This document shows, in pieces, positions 25,733-36,095 of a stretch of 54,880 nt of DNA; the first letter of the stretch is position 1; every line of letters starts with the position of its first letter. Source of the DNA: Actinocatenispora comari. GTDB taxonomy: Bacteria; Actinomycetota; Actinomycetes; Mycobacteriales; Micromonosporaceae. The position numbers were made by a program, and so were the translations under genes. Below the pieces are notes generated by a model, which searched no databases, had not been told where the DNA came from, and was given only the letters and a program-made list of their open reading frames with translations. Where the stretch lies: positions 1 to 54,880 of the forward strand of contig NZ_BOPO01000132.1 in assembly GCF_017312725.1 (NCBI RefSeq), in the 5' to 3' direction.

Positions 25733-26902
25733 TCATCCGGCGGCCAGCCCGGCGCGAAGATCGTCGATCAGGTCCACCGGGTCCTCACAGCCGACGGACA
25801 GCCTGATCAGCCCGGCCGGTACCGGGTCGCCGAACTGGGCGCGCCGGTCCGCCGAGGAGTGCAGCCCGCCGAAGCTGGTGGCGTTCGCGACCAGCCTCGT
25901 GGCCCGCAGGAACGCCGTCGCCGCCGCCTCGTCGGCCAGCTCGAAGGTCACCAGCCCGGGCATCCGGGTCAGCTGCCGGCGAGCCAGCGGATCCAGCCCC
26001 GGCCAGCGCAGCCCGGTCACCTCGGACCGGCCGGCCAGGAACTCCACCACCGCGGCGGCGTTGGCCTCCTGCCGGGCCAGCCGCAGCTCCAGGGTGGCCA
26101 GCGACCGGTGCGCGAGCCACGCCTCGAACGGGCCGCAGATCGCGCCGGTCATCGCCCGCCAGCCGCGCAGCCGGTCCGCGAGCCCCGGGTCGGCGGTGGC
26201 GACGTAGCCGAGCACCAGGTCGGAATGGCCGGTCAACGCCTTCGTACCGGACGCGACCACCACGTCTGCGCCCAGCGCCAGCGGCCGCTGCCCCAACGGC
26301 GTCGCCGTCGTGTTGTCGACCGCGAGCACGGCACCGAGGTCGCGCGACATCGCCGCGACGGCGGCGATGTCGCACACCGCCAGCCCGGGGTTGGCCGGCG
26401 TCTCCAGCAGCACCAGGGTCGGCGCCAGCTCGGCCAGCCGGTACGGGCCGGGCGTCGGCACCGTGTGCACCGTGACGCCGCGCTCGGCCAGTACCGTGTC
26501 GGCGAACTCGCGCACCTTGAAGTACCCGTCGGAGGGCAGCAGCACCGTGTCGCCCGGGGCGAGGGTGGCCAGCAGCAGGCCGGTGATGGCGGCCATGCCG
26601 GAGCCGAACGCGACGACCTCGCCGCCCTCCAGCTCGCCGATCGCCTGCTCCAGCGCGCGCACCGTCGGGTTGTCGGTCCGGCCGTACGCGTCGGCACCGC
26701 CCGGCCCCTCGGCGGCCAGGTGGTAGGGCGCGGCCAGCACCGGTCCGGCCCGGAACGGCGCGCCAGGCGTCGCGGCGGGCTCGCCGGCGTGCACCACCCG
26801 GGTCGCGTCCCGCCAGCCCGCCGGCGCCACACCGCCGGGTCGATCCGCCTCCCTGGGGTGATGCGCGTCCTCCGGCCCGCCGGGCTGCCCGGACGGGTGC
26901 AT
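25733..26902 (-). CDS. Cys/Met metabolism PLP-dependent enzyme (cystathionine gamma-lyase-like)
   Basis: A 389-residue fold-type I PLP enzyme of the cystathionine gamma-synthase/lyase family. Motifs: YGRTDNPTVRALEQAIGELEGGE, substrate and PLP phosphate region FGSGMAAITGLLL, LVLLETPANPG, the PLP-ring Asp in LAVDNTTATPLGQRPL, and the Schiff-base lysine in SGTKALTGHSDLVLG. The ATG at 26902 overlaps the gpsA stop by one base (TGATG), so it is coupled to gpsA. Its place in a glycerophospholipid gene run is unusual. Lyase versus synthase cannot be told from sequence alone. Confidence 0.9.
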   Translation of the reverse strand: MHPSGQPGGPEDAHHPREADRPGGVAPAGWRDATRVVHAGEPAATPGAPFRAGPVLAAPYHLAAEGPGGADAYGRTDNPTVRALEQAIGELEGGEVVAFGSGMAAITGLLLATLAPGDTVLLPSDGYFKVREFADTVLAERGVTVHTVPTPGPYRLAELAPTLVLLETPANPGLAVCDIAAVAAMSRDLGAVLAVDNTTATPLGQRPLALGADVVVASGTKALTGHSDLVLGYVATADPGLADRLRGWRAMTGAICGPFEAWLAHRSLATLELRLARQEANAAAVVEFLAGRSEVTGLRWPGLDPLARRQLTRMPGLVTFELADEAAATAFLRATRLVANATSFGGLHSSADRRAQFGDPVPAGLIRLSVGCEDPVDLIDDLRAGLAAG

Positions 26903-27906
26903 CACTCGGCCTTCATGGCGCGGCTCATCAGCTCGCGCAGCGCCTCCGACACCGGCACGTGCTCGTAGCAGACCCGTTCGACCTGCTCGGTGATCGGCAT
27001 CTCCACCTGGTACCGGTGCGCCAGGTCGCGGATCGACCGGCAGCTCTTGACCCCCTCGGCGGTCTGCCGGGTGGCACGCTGCGCGGCGGCCAGGCTGTCG
27101 CCCCGGCCCAGGTACTCGCCGAACCGGTGGTTGCGCGACAGCGGCGACGAGCAGGTGGCGACCAGGTCGCCCAGCCCGGCCAGGCCGGAGAACGTGCGCG
27201 GGTCGGCGCCGAGCCGCTCCCCCAGCCGGGACGTCTCGGCCAGCCCGCGGGTGATCAGCGTCGCCTTCGTGTTGTCGCCCAGCCCCAGCCCGGACGCCAT
27301 CCCGTACGCCAGCGCGATGACGTTCTTGACCGCGCCGCCGATCTCCGCGCCGACCACGTCGGTGTTGGTGTACGGCCGGAAGTACGGCGCCGCCACCGCC
27401 CGCTGCACCAGCTCGGCGCGGGCCAGGTCGGTACAGGCGACGACGGCCGCGGTGGGCTGCGCGTGCGCGATCTCCGGCGCCAGGTTCGGCCCGGTCACCA
27501 CCACGACCTGATCGGTCGGGATGCCGGTGACCTCGGCGATCACCTCGCTCATCCGCAGCAGCGTGTTCAGCTCGATGCCCTTGGCCAGGCTGACCACGCT
27601 CGCCGCCGGGTCGAGCAGCGGCTTCCAGGCGACCAGGTTGTCGCGCAGCGCCTGGCTGGGCGTGGCGAGCACCACCAGGTCGGCGCCGTCCAGCGCGACC
27701 GCCGGGTCGGTGGTGGCGCTGACCGCGTCCGGCAGCCGCACCTCGGGCACGTAGTCCGGGTTGGTGTGCGTGTCGTTGATCGCGTCGGCGACCTGCGCCC
27801 GGCGGGCGAGGATGCGCACCTCGCGGCCGGCGTCGGCGAGCACCTTGCCGAACGTGGTACCCCAGGAGCCGGCGCTGAGCACCGCCGCGCGCTTGATCTC
27901 GGTCAT
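26902..27906 (-). CDS. gpsA: NAD(P)-dependent glycerol-3-phosphate dehydrogenase
   Basis: A 334-residue GpsA, normal length, making sn-glycerol-3-phosphate from DHAP for phospholipids. The Rossmann loop is [15 protein letters not shown]. The catalytic region includes [28 protein letters not shown] with the active lysine and Asp/Asn, and [24 protein letters not shown]. The ATG at 27906 overlaps the plsC stop by 4 bases (ATGA), so plsC-gpsA are coupled; a longer in-frame reading would lie inside plsC. Confidence 0.97.
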   Translation of the reverse strand: MTEIKRAAVLSAGSWGTTFGKVLADAGREVRILARRAQVADAINDTHTNPDYVPEVRLPDAVSATTDPAVALDGADLVVLATPSQALRDNLVAWKPLLDPAASVVSLAKGIELNTLLRMSEVIAEVTGIPTDQVVVVTGPNLAPEIAHAQPTAAVVACTDLARAELVQRAVAAPYFRPYTNTDVVGAEIGGAVKNVIALAYGMASGLGLGDNTKATLITRGLAETSRLGERLGADPRTFSGLAGLGDLVATCSSPLSRNHRFGEYLGRGDSLAAAQRATRQTAEGVKSCRSIRDLAHRYQVEMPITEQVERVCYEHVPVSEALRELMSRAMKAE

Positions 27907-28646
27907 CGTCCGCCTTCGCCGTCGGGGGTGGCCGGCCGCTTCGGCGGCCATGCGTACAGCTGCTCCGGCGGCTGCTCGTCGCGAAGCTCGGTGAGCAGTT
28001 CCCGGATGCGGTACATGATCGCGTCGGACAGGCCGCTGAGCACGGTGCGGTCCGGCTCACCGCCGGCGGCCCGCTCCCGCCAGGCGGACAGGTCCATCGG
28101 CGGGCCGGCCAGCACGCTGACCGGGGTACGCGGCCGGGGCCGCACGCTGTGCGCGACCGGATCCTGCAGCCGTTGCGCGCCCCACTGCGCCACCGGGATC
28201 ACCGGAGCGCCGGTGGCCAGCGCCAGCCGGGCCACACCGGTACGGCCGTGCATCGGCCAGAAGTCCGGATCGCGGGTGGTGGTGCCCTCCGGGTAGACCA
28301 CGACGACGTCGCCGTCGCGCAGCGCCGCGGCCGCCTCGTCCACCGAGCGGGCCGCGTCGATGCTGCCCCGGTGCACCGGGATCTGGCCGGTGCTGCGCAG
28401 CGCCGGGCCCATCAGCGGCACCTGCAGCACGCTCGCCTTGGTCAGGAACCGCGGCACCCGCCCCGTCGCGTACACGAACCGGGCCATCACCATCGGATCG
28501 ACCTGCGAGATGTGGTTGGCGGCGACGATCGCGCCGCCGGTGGCGGGGATGTGCTCGGCGCCCTGCCAGGTGTGCCGGCTGAAGACCGTGAGCGTGGAGT
28601 TGATCACCCCCATGCCGACCCGCACCCAGAAACCTCGACGCGCCAC
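27903..28646 (-). CDS. plsC: 1-acylglycerol-3-phosphate acyltransferase (PlsC family)
   Basis: A 247-residue acyltransferase that makes phosphatidic acid. Motif I (NHxxxxD) is [10 protein letters not shown], motif II is the [15 protein letters not shown] area, motif III is [13 protein letters not shown], and motif IV is [11 protein letters not shown]. One hydrophobic N-terminal stretch could act as a membrane contact. The GTG at 28646 follows GGGAGGTGCG. It heads the plsC-gpsA-PLP enzyme run. Whether it acts on phospholipid or another acyl acceptor is not told by sequence. Confidence 0.93.
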   Translation of the reverse strand: MARRGFWVRVGMGVINSTLTVFSRHTWQGAEHIPATGGAIVAANHISQVDPMVMARFVYATGRVPRFLTKASVLQVPLMGPALRSTGQIPVHRGSIDAARSVDEAAAALRDGDVVVVYPEGTTTRDPDFWPMHGRTGVARLALATGAPVIPVAQWGAQRLQDPVAHSVRPRPRTPVSVLAGPPMDLSAWRERAAGGEPDRTVLSGLSDAIMYRIRELLTELRDEQPPEQLYAWPPKRPATPDGEGGR

Positions 28647-28858
28647 CGCACCTCCCTACCCTCGTCACCGTACCCGTGCCCACGATGATGCCCGCCCGGC
28701 GACGGCCCCCGGACGCGGGCCGGCCGCCTCACCCGCCGACGGTGACCGCCGGGCCGCCCGGCGACTCGGACGGCAGCGGTCAAACTCCCCCGCGGACGTA
28801 CCCGCCCGCCGCGGCGGGACGGTGCGGCGGGCGCCGCCGGAACCGGTACGGTCGGGGC

Positions 28859-29056
28859 ATGCAGGGGACCGTGGCGACGTTCGAGGCCGACACCGGGGCG
28901 GGCACGGCGGTGCTGGACGACGGTACCCGGGTCGCGTTCGACGCGGCCGCGTTCGCCGCCGGCGGCCTGCGCCACCTGCGGCCCGGCCAGCGGGTCCGGC
29001 TGGACACCGACGAGCGCGACCGGATCGTACGGGTCGCCCTGGTCACCATGGCCTGA
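28859..29056 (+). CDS. Small cold-shock-like OB-fold protein
   Basis: A 65-residue protein with the outline of a shortened cold-shock domain: GTVATFEADTGAGTAVLDDGTRVAFDA then LRPGQRVRLDTDERDRIVRVALV. RNP1/RNP2 aromatic residues of true Csp proteins (FGF and VFVH) are absent, so nucleic-acid binding is doubtful. Similar short proteins occur in actinobacteria. The ATG at 28859 fits the GTVATF N-terminus; a longer in-frame reading to 28676 is Pro/Arg-rich and unlikely. It is divergent from plsC. Confidence 0.75.
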   Translation: MQGTVATFEADTGAGTAVLDDGTRVAFDAAAFAAGGLRHLRPGQRVRLDTDERDRIVRVALVTMA

Positions 29057-29116
29057 CCGGCGACGCCTCCGTGGCGACCGGGTGCCGCCGGCCGGGCGAC
29101 GGAGCGGACCGGCCGG

Positions 29117-29202
29117 GCGACCAGGTACCGCCGGCGCGGCGACCGGCGAGGACGGGCCCGCGATCGGGTACCGCCAGCGCGGCGGCCGGCGAGGACCGGC
29201 GC
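29117..29202 (+). repeat. 43-bp tandem duplication in the ppk1 upstream gap
   Basis: Two adjacent 43-base copies, starting GCGACCAGGTACCGCCGGC and GCGATCGGGTACCGCCAGC, both ending in a GCGAGGAC block. They differ at a few positions. They lie in the 232-base gap between the cold-shock-like gene and ppk1. No gene is supported here. Confidence 0.75.
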
Positions 29203-29288
29203 CGTGGTCCGGGCGCACGGTCGGCTCGTCACGGTGCCGTTGACCGGTGTTTCTCGCTCGTTCAGCCGGATCGGGTCATCATGAAGCC

Positions 29289-31634
29289 ATGACGCACGCC
29301 AGCGAGGAGAGCACCCGTACGGGCGACCGGTCGACGCGGCGCGGCGCCAACACCCGGCCCGCCGCGGCACCGCGGCAACCCGGCCCGGAACCGGCCACGG
29401 CACCGCTGCGCGGCGCACCCGACACCGCCCCCGCACCGGCCGGCACCGACCCGTCGCGCCGCGGTACGGCCGGCAGCGACGACCGCGGCGCGGGTACGGC
29501 CACGGCGAGCGACACGGCTGCGGTGCGTGGGGCGGCCGAGCCGGCGACCGTGCGAGGGGCGGCCGAGCCGGTCGACCGGGAGGAGCTGCCGGAGGGGCGG
29601 TTCCTCAACCGGGAGCTGTCCTGGCTGGACTTCAACGCTCGGGTGCTCACCCTGGCCGAGGACCGCAAGCAGCCGCTGCTGGAGCGGGCGAAGTTCCTCG
29701 CCATCTTCGCGAGCAACCTGGACGAGTTCTACATGGTCCGGGTCGCCGGGCTGCAACGGCGGCTGTCCACCGGCCTCACGTTGCGCACCCCGGACCGGAT
29801 GCCGCCGCGCGAGCAGCTGGAGCGGATCAGCCAGCGGGCCGCGGAGCTGGTCGGCCGGCACTCCCGGTGCTTCGCCGACGACGTGCGGCCGGCGCTGGCC
29901 GAGGCCGGGGTGCGGATCCTGCGCTGGTCGGAGCTGACCGCCGACGACCAGGAGCGGCTCCGCGGGTACTTCCGGGACCAGGTGTTCCCGGTGCTCACGC
30001 CGCTCGCGGTGGACCCGGCGCACCCGTTCCCGTACATCTCGGGGCTGTCGCTGAACCTGGCGGTGCTGGTGCGGGCGGCCGACGGCAGCGGCGAGCGGTT
30101 CGCCCGGGTGAAGGTGCCGAACAACGTGCCCCGGTTCGTCACGGTGCAGCGGCCCACCGCCGGCCGCTCGGCGTTCCTGCCGGTGGAGGACCTGATCGCG
30201 GCGCACCTGGACCAGCTGTTCCCGGGCATGGACGTGGTCGACCACCACGTCTTCCGGGTCACCCGCAACGCCGACCTGGAGGTCGAGGAGGACCGGGACG
30301 AGGACCTGCTGCAGGCGATGGAGCGCGAGCTGGCGCAGCGCCGGTTCGGCCCGCCGGTGCGGCTGGAGGTGGCGTCCACCACCTCCGACCACGTGCTCGA
30401 CCTGCTGGTGCGGGAGCTCGACATGACCTCGCAGGACGTGCTGCGGGTGCCCGGGCTGCTGGACCTCACCGCGCTGTGGCAGATCTACGACGCCGCCGAC
30501 CGGGACGACCTGACCGACCGGCCGTTCGTGCCGGCGACGCCGGCGGCGTTCAGCGAGGGCGAGACACCGAAGAGCGTGTTCGCCACGCTGCGCGGCGGCG
30601 ACGTGCTGGTGCACCACCCGTACCACTCGTTCTCGACCACGGTGCAGCGGTTCATCGAGCAGGCGGCCGAGGACCCGGGCGTGCTCGCGATCAAGCAGAC
30701 GCTGTACCGCACCTCCGGCGACTCACCGGTGGTCGACGCGCTGGTGACCGCCGCGGAGGCGGGCAAACAGGTGGTGGCGGTGGTGGAGATCAAGGCCCGG
30801 TTCGACGAGGAGGCCAACATCTCCTGGGCGCGCAAGCTGGAGCAGGCCGGCTGCCACGTGATGTACGGCCTGGTCGGGCTCAAGACGCACGCGAAGATGG
30901 CGCTGGTGGTGCGAGCCGAGGCGGGCGGCATCCGGCGCTACTGCCACATCGGGACCGGCAACTACAACCCGAAGACCGCCCGCACGTACGAGGACTTCGG
31001 CCTGTTCACCGCCGACCCGGAGGTCGGCGCGGACGCCACCGACCTGTTCAACGTGCTCACCGGGTACTCCCGGCAGACCAGTTACCGGCGGCTGCTGGTG
31101 GCGCCCCAGGGGGTACGGGCGGGCATCATCGACCGGATCGAGCGGCAGGCCGACCGGGTCCGTGCCGGCAAGCCGGCCCGCATCCAGTTCAAGGTCAACT
31201 CGATCGTGGACGAGCGGGTGATCGACGCGCTGTACCGGGCCAGCCGCGCCGGCGTGCGCATCGACCTGGTGGTGCGCGGGATCTGCTCGCTGCGGCCGGG
31301 TGTGCCGGAGCTGTCGGAGAACATCCGGGTCCGGTCGATGCTCGGCCGGTTCCTGGAGCACTCGCGCATCTTCCGGTTCACCGCCGACGGCTTCGACGAG
31401 TTCTGGATCGGTTCGGCCGATCTGATGCACCGCAACCTGGACCGCCGGGTGGAGGCGCTGGTGCAGGTGACCGACGCCGCCGCGCAGCGCGAGCTGGCCG
31501 GGGTGCTGGATCTCGCGATGGCCGACAGCACCGGCGGGTTCGAGCTCAACCCGGACGGCTCCTGGACCCGGCGCAACGGCGGCCTGAACGACATGCAGGC
31601 GGTCCTGCTGCGCGAGACCGTCGACGAGACCTGA
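29289..31634 (+). CDS. ppk1: Polyphosphate kinase 1
   Basis: A 781-residue PPK1 that makes inorganic polyphosphate from ATP. The first about 95 residues are Pro/Ala/Thr-rich and poorly conserved, an extension beyond the usual start. The core begins [22 protein letters not shown]. Two catalytic His regions are seen: [12 protein letters not shown] (phosphohistidine, E. coli His435) and [16 protein letters not shown] (second His). The ATG at 29289 is chosen; another in-frame start at 29247 has less support. It is followed 10 bases later by mutT1, the same order as in mycobacteria. Confidence 0.97.
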   Translation: MTHASEESTRTGDRSTRRGANTRPAAAPRQPGPEPATAPLRGAPDTAPAPAGTDPSRRGTAGSDDRGAGTATASDTAAVRGAAEPATVRGAAEPVDREELPEGRFLNRELSWLDFNARVLTLAEDRKQPLLERAKFLAIFASNLDEFYMVRVAGLQRRLSTGLTLRTPDRMPPREQLERISQRAAELVGRHSRCFADDVRPALAEAGVRILRWSELTADDQERLRGYFRDQVFPVLTPLAVDPAHPFPYISGLSLNLAVLVRAADGSGERFARVKVPNNVPRFVTVQRPTAGRSAFLPVEDLIAAHLDQLFPGMDVVDHHVFRVTRNADLEVEEDRDEDLLQAMERELAQRRFGPPVRLEVASTTSDHVLDLLVRELDMTSQDVLRVPGLLDLTALWQIYDAADRDDLTDRPFVPATPAAFSEGETPKSVFATLRGGDVLVHHPYHSFSTTVQRFIEQAAEDPGVLAIKQTLYRTSGDSPVVDALVTAAEAGKQVVAVVEIKARFDEEANISWARKLEQAGCHVMYGLVGLKTHAKMALVVRAEAGGIRRYCHIGTGNYNPKTARTYEDFGLFTADPEVGADATDLFNVLTGYSRQTSYRRLLVAPQGVRAGIIDRIERQADRVRAGKPARIQFKVNSIVDERVIDALYRASRAGVRIDLVVRGICSLRPGVPELSENIRVRSMLGRFLEHSRIFRFTADGFDEFWIGSADLMHRNLDRRVEALVQVTDAAAQRELAGVLDLAMADSTGGFELNPDGSWTRRNGGLNDMQAVLLRETVDET

Positions 31635-31644
31635 GGTGGCATCG

Positions 31645-32529
31645 ATGTCCGCACAGCTGATCCGGGCGGCCGGCGGGCTGGTCTGGCGGGAGGGGCCGAC
31701 CGGGGTCGAGGTGGCGCTGGTGCACCGGCCCCGGTACGACGACTGGTCGCTGCCGAAGGGCAAGCTGGACCGCGGTGAGCACCCGCTCGCGGGCGCCTGC
31801 CGGGAGGTGGCCGAGGAGGCGGCGCTGCGCCCGGTGCCGGGAGTCCGGCTGCCGTCGGTGCGCTACCGGGTGGCCGGGCCGGGCGGCTCGACCGACAAGG
31901 TGGTCGACTTCTGGTCGATGGCCGCGGTCGACGGCGCCGGGTTCGCCCCCAACGACGAGGTGGACCAGCTGCGCTGGGTCCGGCTGGACCAGGCGCCGGC
32001 GGCGCTGACCGACGACGACTACCTGCCGGTGCTCGCCGCGTTCGCCGCGCTGCCCCGGATCACCGCGACGGTGCTGCTGGTCCGGCACGCCAGCGCCGGC
32101 CGGGCGGACGCCTGGCAGGACGCCGACGAGCTGCGACCGCTGGACGAGTCGGGCGTCGCGACGGCGGAGCGGCTGGCCGCGCTGCTGCCGCTGTTCGCAC
32201 CGGTCCGGCTGCTGACCGCGACGCCGTTGCGGTGCGTGCAGACCATCGAACCGACGGCGCGCCGGCTGGGGCTGGAACCCGCCCCGGCGCCGGTGTTCGA
32301 CGAGGTGGGGCACGATCCGCTCGGTGCGGCGGCGCGCGTGCGGCGGCTCGCCGAGCGCGGCGGCAGCAGCGTGGTCGCGAGCCAGGGCGGCATCATCCCG
32401 GCCACCCTGGATCTCCTGGCGCACCAGGACGGTGTCACGGTGGCAGACGCCAGCACGCCGAAGGGCGCGGTCTGGGTGCTGTCGTTCGCCGACGACCGGC
32501 TCGCCGCCGCCGACCTGCTCCGCCCCTGA
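31645..32529 (+). CDS. mutT1: NUDIX plus histidine-phosphatase protein, MutT1-like
   Basis: A 294-residue two-domain enzyme. The N-terminal NUDIX domain carries the Nudix box GKLDRGEHPLAGACREVAEE (with EEAA for the usual EExG). The C-terminal half is a histidine phosphatase domain starting TVLLVRHASAGRAD, with the second His-bearing motif near GSSVVASQGGIIPA. In mycobacteria MutT1 hydrolyses 8-oxo-GTP/dGTP and diadenosine polyphosphates. The ATG at 31645 follows GAGGTGG; a GTG at 31636 leaves no room for a ribosome site. It is in the ppk1 operon. Confidence 0.93.
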   Translation: MSAQLIRAAGGLVWREGPTGVEVALVHRPRYDDWSLPKGKLDRGEHPLAGACREVAEEAALRPVPGVRLPSVRYRVAGPGGSTDKVVDFWSMAAVDGAGFAPNDEVDQLRWVRLDQAPAALTDDDYLPVLAAFAALPRITATVLLVRHASAGRADAWQDADELRPLDESGVATAERLAALLPLFAPVRLLTATPLRCVQTIEPTARRLGLEPAPAPVFDEVGHDPLGAAARVRRLAERGGSSVVASQGGIIPATLDLLAHQDGVTVADASTPKGAVWVLSFADDRLAAADLLRP

Positions 32530-32583
32530 CGAACCCCGCCCACCGGTCCTCGTTCGTCCACTATGGACAGACCGGTGCGGCGG

Positions 32584-32952
32584 TCAGCTGTCGGCTGGCT
32601 GCTCGGCGACGACGAGCATGGTGTGCTGGCCCTCCAGACCCTCGACCATCACCAGGGTGCAGGCGGTGACCCGGCCGCGCCACACCTCGGCGACGGGCAG
32701 CTCCGGACGCGGTTCGAGCGGGTAGCTGTTGGCGAAGAACGGCAGGCCACCGTTGCCGCCGGCCGATCCGTGCACGTGGTTCATGTACCGGATGCCGGTG
32801 TCCAGGTCGACCACCGCCGGGAAGGTGACCGCCTCGAACCGGCCGTCGCCGCGGCGCTTGCGCTCCGGCCGGGTGTCGGCGAACCGGGTGACCTCGATGG
32901 TGTGCCCGACGGGGATCGGCGCGGGGAAGTTCAGTCGCAGCGTGCGTGCCAT
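32584..32952 (-). CDS. Hypothetical protein
   Basis: A 122-residue soluble protein I do not recognise. It starts MARTLRLNFPAPIPVGHTIEVTR, and has a basic patch RPERKRRGDGR, a possible beta-rich core (VVDLDTGIRYMNHVHGS) and an acidic/hydrophobic C-terminus. No signal, membrane segment or catalytic motif is seen. In mycobacteria the equivalent place between mutT1 and leuD holds hupB; this gene stands there instead but shows no HU features. It converges on mutT1 with a 54-base gap. Confidence 0.7.
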   Translation of the reverse strand: MARTLRLNFPAPIPVGHTIEVTRFADTRPERKRRGDGRFEAVTFPAVVDLDTGIRYMNHVHGSAGGNGGLPFFANSYPLEPRPELPVAEVWRGRVTACTLVMVEGLEGQHTMLVVAEQPADS

Positions 32953-33013
32953 CCCCGCACGGTACTGTCCCGGGGCCCCCGGTCTCCACCGCCGACGCGG
33001 CTGCCGCTGCGCG

Positions 33014-33057
33014 CCGACGGCCCCGCCCGTCCACAGTGGACGTGCGGGGGCCGTCGG
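33014..33057 (-). terminator. Terminator-like hairpin after leuD
   Basis: A strong stem pairs CCGACGGCCCC with GGGGCCGTCGG around an inner CGTCCA/TGGACG stem. It begins 7 bases after the leuD stop in the direction of transcription. No U-tract follows, common in GC-rich actinobacteria. Confidence 0.7.
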
Positions 33058-33063
33058 GATCGC

Positions 33064-33657
33064 TCAGGTGGTGGCGATGCTCGGCTTGAACGACGGGCGC
33101 GAGCTCTCGTACGCGGCGATGTCGGCCTCGTGCCGCAGCGTCAGGCCGATGTCGTCCAACCCCTCCAGCAGCCGCCAGCGGGTGAAGTCGTCCAGCTCGA
33201 ACGACCAGGACCGGCCGTCCGCCCGCACCTCCCGCTCGACCAGGTCGACGGTGATCTGGGTGGTCGGGTCGTGCTCGATGAGCTTCCACAGCGTCTCGAC
33301 CGCGTCGATCGGCAGTTGCACCGGCAGCAGGCCGCCCTTGAGCGAGTTGCCGCGGAAGATGTCGCCGAACCGCGGCGCGATCACCGCGGCGAACCCGTGG
33401 TCCTGCAACGCCCAGACGGCGTGCTCCCGGGACGAGCCGGTACCGAAGTCGGTGCCGGCGACCAGCACCGTACCGCCGGCGAACGCCGGGTTGTTGAGCA
33501 CGAACTCCGGATCGTTGCGCCAGGCCGAGAACAGCCCGTCGGCGAAGCCGGTGCGGGTGACCCGCTTGAGGTACACCGCCGGGATGATCTGGTCGGTGTC
33601 CACATTGGACCGACGCAGCGGCACCCCGGTACCGGTGTGCACGGTGAACTTCTTCAT
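33064..33657 (-). CDS. leuD: 3-isopropylmalate dehydratase small subunit
   Basis: A 197-residue LeuD that pairs with LeuC in leucine synthesis, isomerising 2- to 3-isopropylmalate. Typical motifs are [26 protein letters not shown] at the N-terminus and [20 protein letters not shown] (substrate loop). The ATG at 33657 starts 14 bases after leuC, so the two are one operon under the divergent NdgR-type regulator. Confidence 0.97.
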   Translation of the reverse strand: MKKFTVHTGTGVPLRRSNVDTDQIIPAVYLKRVTRTGFADGLFSAWRNDPEFVLNNPAFAGGTVLVAGTDFGTGSSREHAVWALQDHGFAAVIAPRFGDIFRGNSLKGGLLPVQLPIDAVETLWKLIEHDPTTQITVDLVEREVRADGRSWSFELDDFTRWRLLEGLDDIGLTLRHEADIAAYESSRPSFKPSIATT

Positions 33658-33671
33658 GACGAACTACCTCC

Positions 33672-35066
33672 CTACAGGTCGGCCGGTGCGGCGAGATGGC
33701 CGGCCACCGCGGTGGCCGCGGCGACCGCCGGCGAGACCAGGTGGGTACGCCCACCGCGGCCCTGCCGGCCCTCGAAGTTGCGGTTGGACGTGGACGCCGA
33801 GCGCTGGCCCGGCGTCAGCACGTCCGGGTTCATGCCCAGGCACATCGAGCAGCCGGCGAACCGCCACTCGGCGCCCGCGGCGGTGAACACCTCGTGCAGC
33901 CCCTCCGCCTCGGCCGCGGCCCGTACCTTGGCCGAACCCGGCACCACGAGCATCCGGACGCCCTCGGCGACCCGGCGACCGGAGATCACCTCGGCCGCCG
34001 CCCGCAGGTCCTCCAGCCGACCGTTGGTGCAGGACCCGAGGAACACCACGTCCACCTCGACGTCGCGCAGCTTCGTGCCGGCGGTCAGGTCCATGTAGGA
34101 CAGTGCCCGCTCGGCCGCGGTACGCGCGGCCTCGTCGGCGAACGACTCCGGCACCGGCACCGTGCCGGACAGCGGTGCGCCCTGCCCCGGGTTGGTACCC
34201 CAGGTGACGAACGGTTCGACCGCACCGGCGTCGATCGTGACCTCGGTGTCGAACACCGCGTCCTCGTCGGTCGCCAGCCCCCGCCAGTACTCCACCGCGG
34301 CGTCCCAGTCCGCGCCGGCCGGCGCGTTCGGCCGCCCCTTGAGGTACGCGAACGTGGTCTCGTCCGGCGCGACCATGCCGGCGCGGGCACCCCACTCGAT
34401 CGACATGTTGCAGATGGTCATCCGGCCCTCCATGGAGAGATCGCGGATGGCCTCGCCGCGGTACTCGACGATGTGGCCCTGCCCGCCGCCGGTGCCGACC
34501 TGGGTGATCAGCGCGAGGATCAGGTCCTTCGCGGTGACCCCGGGCCGCAGCGCACCGGTCACGGTGACCGCCATCGTCCTCGGCTTGGTCTGCGGCAGCG
34601 TCTGGGTGGCGAGCACGTGCTCGACCTCGGAGGTACCGATGCCGAACGCGATCGATCCGAACGCGCCGTGGGTGGAGGTGTGCGAGTCGCCGCACACGAT
34701 GGTCATGCCCGGCTGGGTGGCACCCAGCTGCGGGCCGATCACGTGCACGATGCCCTGCTCGGCGGCGCCGAGCGAGTGCAGCGGCACGCCGAACTCGACC
34801 GCGTTGCGGCGCAGCGTCTCCAGCTGGGTACGAGACACCGGGTCGGCGATCGTGACCAGGTTGTCGGTGGGTGTGTTGTGGTCCTCGGTGGCGAGCGTCA
34901 GGTCCGGCCGGCGGACCTTGCGCCCGGCCGCCCGCAGGCCGTCGAAGGCCTGCGGGCTGGTCACCTCGTGAACGAGGTGCAGGTCGATGTAGAGCAGGTC
35001 GGGTTCGCCCTCGGCGGACCGTACGACGTGCGCGTCCCAGATCTTCTCGGCGAGTGTGCGCCCCAT
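33672..35066 (-). CDS. leuC: 3-isopropylmalate dehydratase large subunit
   Basis: A 464-residue LeuC with a [4Fe-4S] cluster. The cluster Cys ligands are in [10 protein letters not shown] and [12 protein letters not shown], and the first active-site region is [15 protein letters not shown]. The start is ATG at 35066 with GGGAGAAG upstream. It is divergent from the IclR regulator with only 54 bases between their start codons, so both promoters and the operator must be very close together or overlap. The actinobacterial regulator NdgR/LtbR controls leuCD. Confidence 0.97.
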   Translation of the reverse strand: MGRTLAEKIWDAHVVRSAEGEPDLLYIDLHLVHEVTSPQAFDGLRAAGRKVRRPDLTLATEDHNTPTDNLVTIADPVSRTQLETLRRNAVEFGVPLHSLGAAEQGIVHVIGPQLGATQPGMTIVCGDSHTSTHGAFGSIAFGIGTSEVEHVLATQTLPQTKPRTMAVTVTGALRPGVTAKDLILALITQVGTGGGQGHIVEYRGEAIRDLSMEGRMTICNMSIEWGARAGMVAPDETTFAYLKGRPNAPAGADWDAAVEYWRGLATDEDAVFDTEVTIDAGAVEPFVTWGTNPGQGAPLSGTVPVPESFADEAARTAAERALSYMDLTAGTKLRDVEVDVVFLGSCTNGRLEDLRAAAEVISGRRVAEGVRMLVVPGSAKVRAAAEAEGLHEVFTAAGAEWRFAGCSMCLGMNPDVLTPGQRSASTSNRNFEGRQGRGGRTHLVSPAVAAATAVAGHLAAPADL

Positions 35067-35120
35067 CTCACTTCTCCCACGATATGGACTTCCCGAATGA
35101 TGGGAGGTATGTTTCGGCTC

Positions 35121-35819
35121 GTGGGACAGAGTATCAGTGGTGTCGGGGTGCTCGACAAGGCCATCGTGATCCTCGAGGCATGCGTCGACGGCGCGAGCCT
35201 GGCCGAGCTCGTCGACCGGACCAAACTGCCGCGCGCCACCGCGCACCGGCTCGCCCAGGCACTCGAGACGCACCGGATGCTGGTCCGCGACCAGCACGGT
35301 CGGTGGCGGCCCGGCCCGCGGCTCGGCGAGCTCGCCAACTCCGCGCCGGACGTGCTGCTCACCGCCGCCGAGCCGGTGCTCACCGCGCTGCGCGACCAGA
35401 CTGGCGAGTCCGCCCAGCTGTACCTGCGCCGCGCCGACGAGCGGCTCTGCGTCGCCGCCGCCGAGCGGGCCAGCGGGCTGCGGGACACCGTCCCGGTCGG
35501 CGCGGTCCTGCCGATGACCGCCGGTTCCGGCGCCCAGATCCTGCTCGCCTGGGAACCACCGGAGGCGATCCTGCCGCTGCTGCCGCGGTGCAAGTTCACC
35601 GCCCGCACGCTGGCCGAGGTGCGCCGGCGCGGCTGGTCGCAGAGCGTGGCCGAGCGCGAGGCGGGCGTGGCCAGCGTCTCCGCACCGGTGCGCGACCGTA
35701 CCGGCCGGGTCATCGCCGCGGTCTGCGTGTCCGGCCCGATCGAGCGGATCGGCCGCCGTCCCGGCGACCGGCACGCGATGGCGGTCGTGCGCGGCGGCCA
35801 GCGCCTCTCCGGCCTGTAG
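35121..35819 (+). CDS. ndgR: IclR-family regulator of leucine genes (NdgR/LtbR type)
   Basis: A 232-residue IclR regulator. The wing-helix domain is near the N-terminus ([19 protein letters not shown], then [18 protein letters not shown] recognition helix), and an IclR effector domain follows ([33 protein letters not shown]). The GTG at 35121 is chosen because homologues begin a few residues before SGVGVLDKA; ATGs at 35097-35109 are alternatives, one directly against the GGGAGG. It is divergent from leuCD, the position of NdgR/LtbR, regulators of leuCD in Streptomyces and Corynebacterium. Confidence 0.93.
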   Translation: MGQSISGVGVLDKAIVILEACVDGASLAELVDRTKLPRATAHRLAQALETHRMLVRDQHGRWRPGPRLGELANSAPDVLLTAAEPVLTALRDQTGESAQLYLRRADERLCVAAAERASGLRDTVPVGAVLPMTAGSGAQILLAWEPPEAILPLLPRCKFTARTLAEVRRRGWSQSVAEREAGVASVSAPVRDRTGRVIAAVCVSGPIERIGRRPGDRHAMAVVRGGQRLSGL

Positions 35820-35836
35820 TCGCGGCGACACCTCGA

Positions 35837-35864
35837 CGCCCGGGCGCCGTCAGGCACCCGGGCG
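35837..35864 (+). terminator. Terminator-like hairpin after ndgR
   Basis: The stem CGCCCGGG pairs with CCCGGGCG, with GCC/GGC extending it inside after one mismatch, about 18 bases after the ndgR stop. No U-tract follows. Confidence 0.55.
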
Positions 35865-35960
35865 ATGCCGCGCGTCCGGACGGCTGAACACCCCGGGGAT
35901 GTCGCACGTCGCAACGATGCGCACCCTGGGGACGTCGCGCGTCCAGGCGGCATCGTGTCG
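35857..35960 (+). repeat. Degenerate 33-35 bp tandem repeat
   Basis: Three imperfect units starting CCCGGGCGATGCC, CCCGGGGATGTCG and CCTGGGGACGTCG lie in the gap between ndgR and the secreted protease. They encode no convincing product. Confidence 0.6.
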
Positions 35961-36095
35961 CCTGACGGGCTTCCGCCGGTGCGCGGTGAACTGTCCGGTT
36001 GTGCCCGACCGAACCGTCCTCTAACCTAATGATCTTCATCAATCCGACCTAGCCGGCTATTCCGGCGTGTTGGACGATCGTCTGGGGAGGACGCA

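Noticed and set aside
35074-35106. Inverted repeat CTCCCA...TGGGAG between leuC and ndgR, a possible operator
   Set aside because: The two half-sites are simply the ribosome-binding sites of the two divergent genes, so the symmetry is expected.
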